The notes: generated from the letters alone by a model not told the origin. DNA of 64,000 nt from Paraburkholderia edwinii (GCF_019428685.1 NZ_CP080096.1:558001-622000); one strand, 5' to 3'. Numbered from the stretch's first letter, positions 46,811 through 56,511 are shown. Program-made: numbers and translations.

Positions 46811-46826
46811 TACGCAACACCTGTCA
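46811..46826 (+). promoter_or_regulatory. Looser copy C of the shared motif upstream of gspD
   Basis: TACGCAACACCTGTCA resembles copy A (TCCGTAACATTCGTCA) at 11 of 16 positions. It lies 147 bases before the chosen gspD ATG. It is the weakest match of the group. Confidence 0.3.
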
Positions 46827-46972
46827 CAAAATTGCTCTGGTGCGCTGCTTAGTCTTTGCCGGCGAATCCAGATGCGTCGCATCGAACGCAAAGGCTTCGC
46901 GAGTTACGCGCCGCATCGCGCCTGCGCGTCCGTATCGGCCCGCGCCGCATGCCCGGCATCGAATTCAGGTCT

Positions 46973-49654
46973 ATGACACGCACACGCTCCCGTTTCCGCC
47001 GTCGCTCCGCTGCCGCCACCTGCGCGATGCTGGTTCTCAGCCTCCTGTCGGATCCGCTCGCGCATGCACAGCCGCAGTCGCAGCAGCAGGTCAACCTCAG
47101 CTTCTCGAACGTCGATATCAGCCAGGTCGCGAAGGCCATCGGCGCCGCCACCGACACCACGATCATCGTCGACCCGCGCGTCAAAGGGCAGCTCAACCTC
47201 GTCTCCGATAACCCTGTCAGCAAGGAACTCGCGCTCAAGACCCTCGAGTCCGCGCTGCGCATGCAAGGCTTCTCGCTCGTGCGCGATGGCGGCATCCTCA
47301 AGGTCGTGCCCGAAGCCGACGCCAAGCTGCAAGGCGTCCCCACCTACGTCGGCAACACGCCGAAAGCGCGCGGCGATCAGGTCATCACGCAAGTCTTCCG
47401 CCTGCGCAATGGCTCCGCAAACAGCCTGCTGCCCGCGCTGAAGCCGCTCGTCAGCCCCAACAACCAGATCGCTGCCTACCCGGCCGACAACACGCTGATC
47501 GTCACCGACTACGCGGACAACGTGCGCCGCATCGCGGACATCATCGCGGGCGTCGACGGCGGCGGAGGCGGGGCGCAGAAAGTGGCCGTCGTGCCGCTCA
47601 ATCATGAAAGCGCGGTCGACCTCGAGCCGGTCGTGCAGAAGATGCTCGACCCGAGCAACATCGGCAACACCGATGCGACGCTCAAGGTGTCCGTTACCGC
47701 GGACCCGCGCATCAACGCGCTGCTGCTGCGTGCCAGTGATCCGGGCCGCATTCGCGATGCCAAAGCGCTGATCGCGCAGCTCGATGCGCCGACGCGCACG
47801 CCCGGCAATATGCATGTCGTGCGACTGCAGAACGCGAACGCGGTGGAACTCGCGAAAGTGCTGCGCGGCATGCTCGGTTTGGGCGGCGGCGATAGCGCGT
47901 CCGATTCGGATAAGGGCTCGAAAAGCTTCAACGACGGCAACGGCGGCTTCGGCAGCAAGAACAGCAGCAGTGGCAGTGGTTCGAGCGGCAGCGGCACGTC
48001 TTCGTCAACCGGCACCGCGGGCGTGCCGCCGTTGCCCGGCTCGTCGGATAGCGGCAGCGGCGGGTCGACCTATGGCAGCGGCGCGAGCGGCGGTTCCGGT
48101 GGCCAAGGCGGACTGATCGCCGGCGCGCGCGGCGGCGGCCCCGGCAGCGACAATGGAACAAACGGCCTGATTCAGGCGGACCCCGCGACGAATTCGCTCG
48201 TCGTTACCGCGCCCGAGCCCGTCTATCAGAACGTGCGTAACGTGATCGACCAGCTCGATGTGCGCCGCGCGCAGGTCTATCTCGAAGCGATGATCGTCGA
48301 GATGAGCGCGACCTCGGCCGCCAATCTCGGCGTGCAATGGCAAGGCGCGGTGCAGTCGAGCGGCGGCAACAACATCCTCTACGGTTCAACGAACTTCAAC
48401 GTGCCGCCGACGAGCCAGGGCATCGTCAATTTGACTGCGCAAGGCCAGTCGATTGCGCAGAATCTGTCGACTATCGCGACCACCACGCTGCTGAACAACG
48501 GCGTCAATATCGGGCTTATTCACCAGTTCGGCAATTTCTTCGGGCTCGGTGCGCTCGTGCAGGCGCTGTCGACGGTCAGCGATGCGAGCATTCTTTCGTC
48601 GCCGAATCTGATCACGCTCGATAACGAAGAAGCGCGCATCGTGGTCGGTTCGAATGTGCCGATCCAGACGGGTTCGATCGCGACGGGCACCACGGTGACG
48701 AGCGGCAACGTCAGCGCGTTCAACACGTTCGATCGCGAGGACGTCGGCATCGTGTTGCACGTAAAGCCGCAAATCACGCAGGGCGGCACGATCAAGCTGC
48801 AGATTTATTCGGAAGACTCGTCGGTCGACCAGTCGTCGATCAACAATCCGGGCGGCGTGACGATTATCAAGCGCTCGGTGCAGTCGACGGTGCTGTCCGA
48901 CGATGGCGAAATCGTCGTGCTCGGCGGGCTGATCCAGGACAACTACGTGGACGGCAACAACAAGGTGCCGTTGCTTGGCGATATTCCGTTGATCGGCTCG
49001 CTGTTTCGCGCGGAAAACAAGGCTCGCACGAAGACCAACGTGATGGTGTTCCTGCGGCCTGTGATTGTTCGCGATGGGCGCACGCTGGCTGATATTTCGA
49101 CGAACCGCTATGACTATGTGCGGCAGCAGACCACCGATCAGCCAACCGATAACCGCATCATTCGCGATCACGATGTGCCGGTGCTGCCGCCGCTTACGCC
49201 GTCGCCTGCGCAAGGCGTGCCGGCGCAGGATGGGCTGTTCGATCTGAACCGGATGACGCGGCCGGCGCCGCCACCACCGCCGCCGCCGGGTGGGCCGGTT
49301 GGGGCGGTGCCCGCGGGGCCGGCGCCGGGCGCGGGGAATCCGGTGGGATCGCCGGGCGCATCGAATACGTTGAACGCACCGAATGGATCGGGCGCGGCGT
49401 CAGCCCAGGCGCTGCAAACGCGAGCACAAGCTCAAACTCAAACGCAGGCTATTCCCGTAGCGCCTGCGGCATCTGCTGTTGTGGAATCGAACGCAACGGC
49501 CAACGCGAACAGCAGCAACAGCAACAACATCAACACATCGAGCGTCGCCGTCGGCGCGCCGATGGGGTCCGCTGCGCAACACGCCACCGCAGCACCCCTC
49601 ATCGATTCGTTCTCTTCCGCAACGGGCAATTCCCAAAGAACGGATCAGCCATGA
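46973..49654 (+). CDS. gspD: Type II secretion outer-membrane secretin GspD
   Basis: This 893-residue protein forms the outer-membrane channel of the T2S system. The signal peptide ends at AHA (about residue 32). The N0 domain starts VNLSFSNVDISQVAKAIG; N1-N3 repeats follow, with VFRLRNGSANSLLPALKPLV and VVPLNHESAVDLEPVVQKML. A Gly/Ser-rich insertion of about 90 residues (47,881-48,160) interrupts N3. The secretin core has SILSSPNLITLDNEEARIVVG, EDVGIVLHVKPQI and NVMVFLRPVIVRDG. The last 150 residues are rich in Pro, Ala, Asn and Gln, an unusually long tail. ATG 46973 follows CAGG; earlier in-frame ATGs give a poor signal. Its stop overlaps gspE (ATGA). Confidence 0.94.
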   Translation: MTRTRSRFRRRSAAATCAMLVLSLLSDPLAHAQPQSQQQVNLSFSNVDISQVAKAIGAATDTTIIVDPRVKGQLNLVSDNPVSKELALKTLESALRMQGFSLVRDGGILKVVPEADAKLQGVPTYVGNTPKARGDQVITQVFRLRNGSANSLLPALKPLVSPNNQIAAYPADNTLIVTDYADNVRRIADIIAGVDGGGGGAQKVAVVPLNHESAVDLEPVVQKMLDPSNIGNTDATLKVSVTADPRINALLLRASDPGRIRDAKALIAQLDAPTRTPGNMHVVRLQNANAVELAKVLRGMLGLGGGDSASDSDKGSKSFNDGNGGFGSKNSSSGSGSSGSGTSSSTGTAGVPPLPGSSDSGSGGSTYGSGASGGSGGQGGLIAGARGGGPGSDNGTNGLIQADPATNSLVVTAPEPVYQNVRNVIDQLDVRRAQVYLEAMIVEMSATSAANLGVQWQGAVQSSGGNNILYGSTNFNVPPTSQGIVNLTAQGQSIAQNLSTIATTTLLNNGVNIGLIHQFGNFFGLGALVQALSTVSDASILSSPNLITLDNEEARIVVGSNVPIQTGSIATGTTVTSGNVSAFNTFDREDVGIVLHVKPQITQGGTIKLQIYSEDSSVDQSSINNPGGVTIIKRSVQSTVLSDDGEIVVLGGLIQDNYVDGNNKVPLLGDIPLIGSLFRAENKARTKTNVMVFLRPVIVRDGRTLADISTNRYDYVRQQTTDQPTDNRIIRDHDVPVLPPLTPSPAQGVPAQDGLFDLNRMTRPAPPPPPPPGGPVGAVPAGPAPGAGNPVGSPGASNTLNAPNGSGAASAQALQTRAQAQTQTQAIPVAPAASAVVESNATANANSSNSNNINTSSVAVGAPMGSAAQHATAAPLIDSFSSATGNSQRTDQP

Positions 49655-51153
49655 CGGACGAAACCGTGTTCACTGCTATCGCCGCGCCCGCTGCCGAACC
49701 ACGCGAACCTGCGCGGATCGACCCGTCGCGGATGCTGCCCTATGGTTTCGCGCGCAACGGTCAGATCCTGATCGCGAATCAGCACGACGACACGATTGAA
49801 GTCTGGATCAGCGATCGCACGCCGATTTCGGCGATTGCCGAGGTATCGCGCAACCTGTCGAAGGTATCGCTCGTGTGCGTACCGGCTGACGAGCTCGCGC
49901 AGGCGATCAACGCCGCGTACTCGCGCCAGGACGGCAGCGCGGCGCAGGTGGTCGGCGAAGTGGAAGGCGAAGTCGATCTGTCGCGGTTGATGCAGGACAT
50001 CCCGGAAGTCGAGGATCTGCTCGAGTCCGAAGACGATGCGCCGATCATCCGCATGATCAACGCGCTGCTTACACAGGCGGCGCGCGAGCAGGCTTCCGAT
50101 ATTCATATCGAGCCCTTTGAAAATGCATCGGTCGTGCGCTTTCGCGTCGACGGCACGCTGCGCGATGTCGTGCGGCCCAAGAAAGCGCTGCACGGCGCGC
50201 TGATCTCGCGGATCAAGATCATGGCGCAGCTTGATATCGCGGAAAAACGCCTGCCGCAGGATGGCCGTATTACGCTGCGCGTCGGCGGCCGCCCAGTCGA
50301 CGTGCGCGTATCGACGCTGCCGACCGGTCACGGCGAACGCGCGGTGCTGCGTCTGCTCGAAAAGGACGCGGCGCGTTTGAATCTCGAAGCGCTGGGCATG
50401 GCACAGGACACGCTCGGTCAGTTCGACAAGCTCATCGGACGCCCGCACGGCATCGTGCTCGTCACCGGCCCGACCGGCTCCGGTAAAACGACGACGCTTT
50501 ACGCATCGATGTCGCGCCTCGAAACGGCCACGACCAACATCATGACTGTCGAGGACCCGATCGAATACGATCTCTCGGGCATCGGCCAGACGCAGGTCAA
50601 CGAGCGGATCGGCATGACGTTCGCGCGCGCCTTGCGTTCGATTCTGCGTCAGGATCCGGACGTGATCATGATCGGCGAAATCCGCGACCTCGAAACCGCG
50701 CAGATCGCGGTGCAGGCCTCGCTGACGGGCCACCTTGTACTCGCAACGCTGCATACGAACGATGCGGCATCGGCGGTCACGCGTCTGACGGACATGGGCG
50801 TCGAGCCCTATCTGCTGGCGTCGTCGTTACTCGGCGTGCTCGCACAGCGTCTCGTACGCCGCCTGTGCCCCGTGTGCAAGGAAGAAAAAGAAGAAGACGG
50901 CCACAAGCAATGGCATCCCGTCGGCTGCGACAAGTGCGGACACTCAGGCTATTCAGGACGGCGCGGCGTCTACGAGCTGCTACTGGTTGACGACGCAATC
51001 ACATCGTTGATTCACCGCAACGCATCGGATGCGGAAATCCTCGCGACAAGCCGCAAGCAGGGCATGCGCACCTTGCGCGAGGATGCGAACCGTTGGCTCT
51101 CGACGGGCTTCACGTCCCTTGAAGAAGTGTTGCGGGTGACAGGCGGAGAATGA
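49651..51153 (+). CDS. gspE: Type II secretion ATPase GspE
   Basis: This 500-residue cytoplasmic ATPase powers pseudopilus assembly. Walker A is GPTGSGKT at 273-280 and Walker B lies in DPDVIMIGEIRD near 335-346. The Asp box IHIEPFENASVVRFRVDG and the His box TGHLVLATLHTNDAASAVTRL are intact. A tetracysteine zinc site is formed by Cys406, 409, 426 and 429 (CPVC...CDKC). It overlaps gspD by four bases and is one base from gspF, so translation is coupled. Confidence 0.96.
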   Translation: MTDETVFTAIAAPAAEPREPARIDPSRMLPYGFARNGQILIANQHDDTIEVWISDRTPISAIAEVSRNLSKVSLVCVPADELAQAINAAYSRQDGSAAQVVGEVEGEVDLSRLMQDIPEVEDLLESEDDAPIIRMINALLTQAAREQASDIHIEPFENASVVRFRVDGTLRDVVRPKKALHGALISRIKIMAQLDIAEKRLPQDGRITLRVGGRPVDVRVSTLPTGHGERAVLRLLEKDAARLNLEALGMAQDTLGQFDKLIGRPHGIVLVTGPTGSGKTTTLYASMSRLETATTNIMTVEDPIEYDLSGIGQTQVNERIGMTFARALRSILRQDPDVIMIGEIRDLETAQIAVQASLTGHLVLATLHTNDAASAVTRLTDMGVEPYLLASSLLGVLAQRLVRRLCPVCKEEKEEDGHKQWHPVGCDKCGHSGYSGRRGVYELLLVDDAITSLIHRNASDAEILATSRKQGMRTLREDANRWLSTGFTSLEEVLRVTGGE

Positions 51154-51154
51154 C

Positions 51155-52372
51155 ATGTCGGCATTCCGTTACGAAGCGATCAATACGGCAGGCAAAACGC
51201 TCAAGGGCGTGCTCGATGCGGACAGCGCGCGAGCGGGTCGCAGTCAGTTGCGTGCGCAAGGGTTGACGCCGCTCGTCGTCGAACTCGCGGCGCAGCGATC
51301 GCAAGGCGAGCGAAGCCAGCGCTTATCGCTGGGCCGCAAGCTGTCGCAGCGCGAGCAGGCGATTCTGACGCGCCAGCTCGCGAGTCTGTTGATCGCAGGT
51401 TTACCGCTTAGCGAAACACTGACCGTGCTTAGCGAACAGGCCGAGCGCGATTACGTGCGCGAGTTGATGGCGGCGATCCGTTCTGAGGTGGTCGGTGGCC
51501 ATTCGCTTGCGAATGCGTTGTCGCAGCATCCGCGTGATTTTCCGGACATTTATCGCGCGCTCGTCGCGGCTGGCGAACATACAGGCAAGCTCGGTCTCGT
51601 GCTGGCGCGCCTCGCCGACTATATCGAGCAGAGCAATGCGCTAAAGCAGAAGATCGTGCTCGCGTTTACGTATCCAACGGTTGTGACGATCATCGCGTTC
51701 GGCATCGTCACGTTCCTGCTCAGCTATGTGGTGCCGCAAGTCGCGAACGTGTTTACCAGCACAAAGCAGCAGCTGCCGTTCTTAACTGTGGCGATGCTCG
51801 CGCTTTCGAACTTCGTGCGCCATTGGTGGTGGGCCGCGCTAATCGGCGTGGCGCTAACGGTATGGATCGTGCGCGGCATCCTCAAGCAAGCAGGGCCGCG
51901 GCTCGCGTTCGACAAATGGGCGTTGACCTCGCCGCTATTCGGCAAGCTCGTGCGCGGCTATAACACGGTGCGTTTCGCGAGCACGCTCGGCATTCTGACC
52001 GCAGCCGGCGTGCCGATTCTGCGCGCACTGCAGGCGGCCGGCGAAACGCTCAGCAACCGCGCGATGCGCGCCAATATCGACGATGCAATCGTGCGTGTGC
52101 GCGAAGGCACATCGCTGTCGCGCGCGCTAGGCAATACGAAGACATTCCCGCCCGTTCTCGTGCACCTGATCCGTTCAGGCGAAGCCACCGGCGACGTCAC
52201 GACGATGCTCGACCGCGCATCCGAAGGCGAATCGCGCGAACTCGAACGCCGCACGATGTTCCTGACAAGCCTGCTCGAGCCGCTGCTGATTCTCGCGATG
52301 GGCGGCGTGGTGCTCGTGATCGTGCTCGCGGTGATGATGCCGATCATCGAACTGAACAACATGGTGCAGTAA
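51155..52372 (+). CDS. gspF: Type II secretion inner-membrane platform protein GspF
   Basis: This 405-residue polytopic protein links the ATPase to the pseudopilus. Two homologous cytoplasmic halves are seen: LTRQLASLLIAGLPLSETL...GEHTGKL and ASTLGILTAAGVPILRAL...SGEATGDV. Membrane segments occur around FTYPTVVTIIAFGIVTFLLSY, WWAALIGVALTVWIV and PLLILAMGGVVLVIVLAVMM. The length is that of the family. The start lies one base after the gspE stop. A strong inverted repeat follows the stop. Confidence 0.95.
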   Translation: MSAFRYEAINTAGKTLKGVLDADSARAGRSQLRAQGLTPLVVELAAQRSQGERSQRLSLGRKLSQREQAILTRQLASLLIAGLPLSETLTVLSEQAERDYVRELMAAIRSEVVGGHSLANALSQHPRDFPDIYRALVAAGEHTGKLGLVLARLADYIEQSNALKQKIVLAFTYPTVVTIIAFGIVTFLLSYVVPQVANVFTSTKQQLPFLTVAMLALSNFVRHWWWAALIGVALTVWIVRGILKQAGPRLAFDKWALTSPLFGKLVRGYNTVRFASTLGILTAAGVPILRALQAAGETLSNRAMRANIDDAIVRVREGTSLSRALGNTKTFPPVLVHLIRSGEATGDVTTMLDRASEGESRELERRTMFLTSLLEPLLILAMGGVVLVIVLAVMMPIIELNNMVQ

Positions 52373-52373
52373 T

Positions 52374-52406
52374 GCGCGGTTCAACTTACGACGCGTCGAA
52401 CCGCGC
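52374..52406. terminator. Inverted repeat between convergent gspF and gspC
   Basis: GCGCGGTTC (52374-52382) pairs perfectly with GAACCGCGC (52398-52406). It lies immediately after the gspF stop and 50 bases from the gspC stop. No T-run follows, so termination may depend on other factors. Confidence 0.45.
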
Positions 52407-52455
52407 TTCAAGGGCTTCGAGCACTTCCAGCAAATCGGGCGAATCGTGCAAATGG

Positions 52456-52893
52456 CTAGCGCACGAACGCAGTCGGATTCTCGACAGCCGGCAGCGAGAT
52501 CTCGCGCTGCAAGCTGCCGCGCTTGACGATGATCGAGTGCGCGCGCACTTCGCTAAGCGTCGTCGAATCGTTGATCTTGCCGTTCACGCGGATCACACGC
52601 GCGGGCTCGCCGCCGATGCTGACGACCGCCGCGCCGTGATGCGCATCGAACGACAGCACACCGAGCAGCTGCACCGTATCGCGCGGCCCTTGGTCAGGCT
52701 GCGCGCCGAACAGCGTTGCGCCGGCAGTGGTATCGAGCGCGGCGGCCGGCGCGGGCTGCGCGGGAGCGACAGGAGCGGGCGCCGTGAAAACATGGGCCCA
52801 CCACGCGAGCACCGCAATGAACAGCAGAACGGCTGCGATCGTGCCGAGCAAGGGCAAGGACGTGAACCGATGCGTGAAGTTGAGGCGAAGCAT
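52456..52893 (-). CDS. gspC: Short GspC-like inner-membrane protein of the T2S system
   Basis: This 145-residue protein has one N-terminal membrane segment (PLLGTIAAVLLFIAVLAWWAHVF), a Pro/Ala linker, and a homology-region domain: GATLFGAQP, VQLLGVLSFDAHHGAAVVSIGGEPARVIRVNGKI, VRAHSIIVKRG. This is the GspC part that contacts the secretin. The C-terminal PDZ or coiled-coil domain of longer GspC proteins is absent. It lies on the opposite strand between gspF and gspG. ATG 52893 was chosen because the longer frame adds no family-like sequence. Assignment as GspC rests on architecture and context. Confidence 0.8.
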   Translation of the reverse strand: MLRLNFTHRFTSLPLLGTIAAVLLFIAVLAWWAHVFTAPAPVAPAQPAPAAALDTTAGATLFGAQPDQGPRDTVQLLGVLSFDAHHGAAVVSIGGEPARVIRVNGKINDSTTLSEVRAHSIIVKRGSLQREISLPAVENPTAFVR

Positions 52894-53044
52894 GGCGTGG
52901 ATTCCCGCTGGTTGAACCGTATGAACGACATCGAGATAAGCGACATCGGCTGAAGTTGAATGACCCGCGCGCAGAGCAATGTGACATGCATCCGCACGCA
53001 ACACAACGCGTAACCGTATTTTTGGACGAGAGGGTGAACTTGTG

Positions 53045-53554
53045 ATGACTGGTTCGAATATGCCTGAAGGACAAGCGGTTCAAGTGCTTTCGCGCACGCG
53101 CGCTGGAACGTTAGGCGCATCGCGCACGTGGCGCGCACGCGCGCAGCGCGGCTTTACGCTGATCGAAATCATGGTCGTGATCGCGATTCTCGGCATTCTT
53201 GCCGCGCTGATCGTGCCGAAGATCATGAGCCGCCCTGACGAAGCGCGCCGTGTTGCCGCGAAGCAGGACATCGGCACGATGATGCAGGCGCTCAATCTGT
53301 ACCGGCTCGATAACGGCCGTTATCCGACGAGCGAACAGGGCTTGCGCGCGCTCGTCGAAAAGCCGACGACCGACCCGGTGCCGAACAACTGGAAATCAGG
53401 CGGTTATCTCGAGCGCTTGCCGAACGACCCGTGGGGCAATCAGTACCAGTATCTGGCCCCGGGCGTGCACGGCGAAATCGACGTGTTCAGCTACGGCGCG
53501 GACGGAAAGGCAGGCGGGGAGGCGAACGATGCCGATATCGGATCGTGGCAGTAG
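53045..53554 (+). CDS. gspG: Type II secretion major pseudopilin GspG
   Basis: This 169-residue precursor gives a mature pilin starting [25 protein letters not shown] after the cleavage site QRG. The C-terminal half has the GspG signatures [20 protein letters not shown] and [28 protein letters not shown], including the calcium-site region. The leader before cleavage is about 35 residues, longer than the common 6-15. GAGAGGG precedes both the GTG at 53042 and the ATG at 53045, and either could be used. Its end overlaps the gspH start. Confidence 0.94.
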   Translation: MTGSNMPEGQAVQVLSRTRAGTLGASRTWRARAQRGFTLIEIMVVIAILGILAALIVPKIMSRPDEARRVAAKQDIGTMMQALNLYRLDNGRYPTSEQGLRALVEKPTTDPVPNNWKSGGYLERLPNDPWGNQYQYLAPGVHGEIDVFSYGADGKAGGEANDADIGSWQ

Positions 53555-54143
53555 GCGCACGCGTTGCCTACGGCAAGGCTCGCTCGTAGCCGGCGCGCAG
53601 CCGCGTCGCGCGCCGCGGCGCTTGCGGTTAGGGATAGTCGGCAGCGGGCAGCGGCATTGCGGAACGGGGCGCGTATTGCACCGCGCATCGTCGCGCGGCT
53701 TCACGCTGATCGAGATGCTCGTCGTGCTGATGATTGCGGGGCTGTTGATAGCAGTTGTTGCGCTCGCGCCGTCGCGCAATAAGCGCACTGATCTGAACGA
53801 GGAGGCGCAGCGTCTCGCGACGCTGCTCGAATCCGCGGATGACGAAGCGCAAGTGCGGTCGGCATCGATCGCGTGGCAGCCGGTCGATGGCGGCTATCGC
53901 TTCTTTCAGCGTGCGGAAAACGGCAAGTGGTTGCCGTTGAGCGACGACGTGCTCGGTCCGCATCGATGGGATGCCGATGTGACGGGCGTGTCGATTCACT
54001 ATACCGGTGGCGCGGGCATTCAACGCGTCGTGTTCGGCGACGAAAGTATCGAGGTGCCGGTGACGATCACGCTTCATTCCGGTGACGTAAGCCTGCTGGT
54101 GGTCGGCACCGGCATCGGCAACTTTGCAGTACGGCGGCCATGA
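53529..54143 (+). CDS. gspH: Type II secretion minor pseudopilin GspH
   Basis: The pilin part begins [24 protein letters not shown] after SRG, with Glu5. It continues with [38 protein letters not shown], typical of GspH. The ATG at 53529 has GGGGAGG at ideal spacing but gives an Arg-rich leader of about 57 residues. A TTG at 53676 would give a normal 8-residue leader. The frame overlaps gspG by 26 bases. Total length is 204 residues from the ATG. Confidence 0.85.
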   Translation: MPISDRGSRRTRCLRQGSLVAGAQPRRAPRRLRLGIVGSGQRHCGTGRVLHRASSRGFTLIEMLVVLMIAGLLIAVVALAPSRNKRTDLNEEAQRLATLLESADDEAQVRSASIAWQPVDGGYRFFQRAENGKWLPLSDDVLGPHRWDADVTGVSIHYTGGAGIQRVVFGDESIEVPVTITLHSGDVSLLVVGTGIGNFAVRRP

Positions 54144-54243
54144 ATATGCAAGACGATCGTACGTGGCATTACGTTCAGCGAAAGCGCAAATACGAATGCG
54201 AGTGTGAGCGCGTGTGTGCGTGCGAACTTGAGGAGGCTTCGTT

Positions 54244-55878
54244 ATGTCGAGCCTGATCGTGCTATTGCCGTCTGCTGATGCGCAAGCCGCCTCAGCGGAT
54301 GGCATCGATGCCATGCCGCTGCCGTTCGCATTGCTCGATCGCAGCGGCGAGATCACGCGAGTCGGGCACGCTTCGCTCGCTGAATTGCCGCGCGCGATGA
54401 CCACAGTGCTCGTCGTCGCCGCGCGCGATACGCTGCTGCTGAAGGTCAATCTGCCGCCGGTCACGGGTCCACATTTGCGTCGCGTGCTGCCGAACGTTGT
54501 CGAAGAACATCTGATTCAGGATGCGCAAGGTAGCCACGTTGCAGTCGGTCCGGACGCCGATCCGCAAGGCGAGCGATGCGCGGCGATTGTCGACCGCGAC
54601 TGGTTTGCGGGCGTGATCGAGCGGTTCGCCGCGGCCGGACATCGAAAGCTGCGCGCGGTGCCGTTGATTCACTGCATTCCGTTGCTCGATGCACCGCAAG
54701 CAGCGACTCAACCCACTAGCGAAATGCAGCGTGAGGAAGCGAAAGTCGAAGCGGGCGACGTCGACACCGCATTTCAATCGGAAGAAGAAGACGGTACTTC
54801 CAAAGATTCGAACAACAACGCTGCTGCGAATGTAGCCGAAGCGAATACTGACTTAGCCGCAAGCGCACTGATCGTGCGGCATAGCATCCGGCGACGCTTG
54901 AAAACCGAAGCGAATAGCATTAGCGAAATAGAAGCAATCGACAAAGCGATCGAAGACGCGGCCAGCGCCGACACGACGATCATCAGCGACAGCGAAGAGC
55001 ACATAGAAATCGCCGTGCGCCAGGGCATGCTTGGCTTCGGCATGTCGATCCGTGCCGCGCAACTGGACGCAACGATCGCCGAACTGGCGAAGCGTCAGCC
55101 GCTGGTGGTATATTCGTTAGGGCTCGAAGCATTAGGCGAGCAGGCGGCAAATAGCACCGCAAATAGCACTGCAAACGCGGGCAAAAGCGCGACCCAAGCC
55201 GTAACGCACACCGCCGCATCGCGCAACGAACCGCATTTCGCGGCAGCACACGCCGCGGGCAGCCGCGCTCAGCGCACCGCGTCAACCTCAACCGCTTTCC
55301 CGCTGGCCGCCCTAACGCTCCCTTGGCCATCGCTAGCGCGCGACGCCTTAGCCTGCCGCTTCGACCTCTGCCAGTTCGAGTTCGGCAACGGCGGCCGCTC
55401 GCGCGCCGGCGGAGGCGGCCTCAAACCTTGGCGCATCGCAATCGGCTTGGTCGCTACAGCGCTAATCGTCTCGCTCGTCGCGATCAACGTGCAATGGTTC
55501 CAATTGCGCCATCGCCGCGACGCGCTCAACGCGCAAATGACCGAGCTCGTCAAATCCGCTTTCCCCGACGCTACCGTGATTCTCGACCCGCACGCGCAAA
55601 TGGCCGTCGGCCTCGCGCGTTTGCGCAGCGCGGCCGGCGAATTGCGCACGGACGACTTCGCGGTGCTGGCATCAGGCCTGTCGCGCGCGCTGGGCTCGAT
55701 CCCATCGAGCGCGATCGCGGGCCTCGACTACAACAGCAATACGCTCGACGTCACGTTCAAACCGGGCACGACCGTCGACACCGACGGCCTCACGCGGCGA
55801 CTCGCCGCGCAGGGCCTGTCCGCACAGGAGGACAACGGCAAATGGTCAATCAAATCCGCACAGCGCTCATCCCGCTAA
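54244..55878 (+). CDS. gspL: Type II secretion inner-membrane protein GspL
   Basis: This 544-residue protein has an actin-like cytoplasmic domain (LIVLLPSADAQ, LLLKVNLPPVTGPHLRRVLPNVVEEHL) that binds GspE. A long low-complexity acidic and Ala-rich insert follows (about 160-360), then a membrane segment near 397-420 (AIGLVATALIVSLVAINVQWF) and a periplasmic ferredoxin-like end (LARLRSAAGELRTDDFAVLASGLSRAL, LDVTFKPGT). The length exceeds the usual 400 or so because of the insert. GGAGG precedes the ATG. It overlaps gspM by 37 bases. Confidence 0.9.
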   Translation: MSSLIVLLPSADAQAASADGIDAMPLPFALLDRSGEITRVGHASLAELPRAMTTVLVVAARDTLLLKVNLPPVTGPHLRRVLPNVVEEHLIQDAQGSHVAVGPDADPQGERCAAIVDRDWFAGVIERFAAAGHRKLRAVPLIHCIPLLDAPQAATQPTSEMQREEAKVEAGDVDTAFQSEEEDGTSKDSNNNAAANVAEANTDLAASALIVRHSIRRRLKTEANSISEIEAIDKAIEDAASADTTIISDSEEHIEIAVRQGMLGFGMSIRAAQLDATIAELAKRQPLVVYSLGLEALGEQAANSTANSTANAGKSATQAVTHTAASRNEPHFAAAHAAGSRAQRTASTSTAFPLAALTLPWPSLARDALACRFDLCQFEFGNGGRSRAGGGGLKPWRIAIGLVATALIVSLVAINVQWFQLRHRRDALNAQMTELVKSAFPDATVILDPHAQMAVGLARLRSAAGELRTDDFAVLASGLSRALGSIPSSAIAGLDYNSNTLDVTFKPGTTVDTDGLTRRLAAQGLSAQEDNGKWSIKSAQRSSR

Positions 55879-56354
55879 AAAGCTGGTTTGCCGAGCGCCC
55901 GCCACGCGAGCAAAAGCTGCTGCTTGCCGGCGGTTCGGTCGCGTTAGCCGCGATCATCTACAACGTGCTGTGGGAGCCGGCCTTCGACGGCCGCGCGCAA
56001 ATCGCCGCGAGCCTGCCGCAAATCGAAACGCAACTTGCCGATATCCGCGCGCAGGTCGAACAGGCGCGTCATCTGAAAGCCGCCGCCGCGCGTCGCGCGC
56101 CGACCGGCTCGGCCTTGCGCGACGCGCTCGATTCATCGCTGCAGCAAACCGGCATAGCGGACGCGAAACTGACCGTGCTCGGCAAAGGCGTGCAGATCGA
56201 CGCGAAAGGCGTGCCGTTCGCCACCTGGATGACATGGCTCGACCAGGTGCGCCGCGACGACCACGTGCGCGTAATCAGCGTGCGCGCGAGCGCTGAAGAC
56301 AAGCCCGGCCAGGTCACGATTTCGGCCGCGCTACAACCGACGCTGGAGCAATGA
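55842..56354 (+). CDS. gspM: Type II secretion inner-membrane protein GspM
   Basis: This 170-residue protein has a short cytoplasmic start containing WFAERPPREQKLLLAGGS, a single membrane segment near 25-45, and a periplasmic domain that pairs with GspL (APTGSALRDALDSSLQQTGI, FATWMTWLDQVRRDDHVRV). The ATG at 55842 has AGGAGG about 9 bases upstream, inside the end of gspL. No gspN follows; the signalling module begins instead. Confidence 0.9.
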   Translation: MVNQIRTALIPLKSWFAERPPREQKLLLAGGSVALAAIIYNVLWEPAFDGRAQIAASLPQIETQLADIRAQVEQARHLKAAAARRAPTGSALRDALDSSLQQTGIADAKLTVLGKGVQIDAKGVPFATWMTWLDQVRRDDHVRVISVRASAEDKPGQVTISAALQPTLEQ

Positions 56355-56481
56355 CATCGTGCGGCCGACTAAGAGATCGGCCCTCAATTCGGCCCGCACT
56401 TCGGCCCACCCGTCGGCTCGCCTATCGGCCCGCGCCGATACTTCGTCCCACTATGCGAACCACGTCAAAACGCCTCATTCG

Positions 56482-56511
56482 TTGACTTCTGATTGTCACA
56501 TTCAGTACATA
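56482..56511 (+). promoter_or_regulatory. Candidate sigma70-type promoter for the signalling module
   Basis: TTGACT (56482-56487) and TACATA (56506-56511) are separated by 18 bases, 55 bases before the first start codon of the module. The spacer contains TTGTCAC, a possible half of a Pho-type box, but the second half (AGTACAT) is poor. This is the only notable signal in 56355-56565. Confidence 0.4.

Noticed and set aside
49651..50754. Long minus-strand frame opposite gspE
   Set aside because: It is a composition artefact antisense to a clear GspE with all ATPase motifs.
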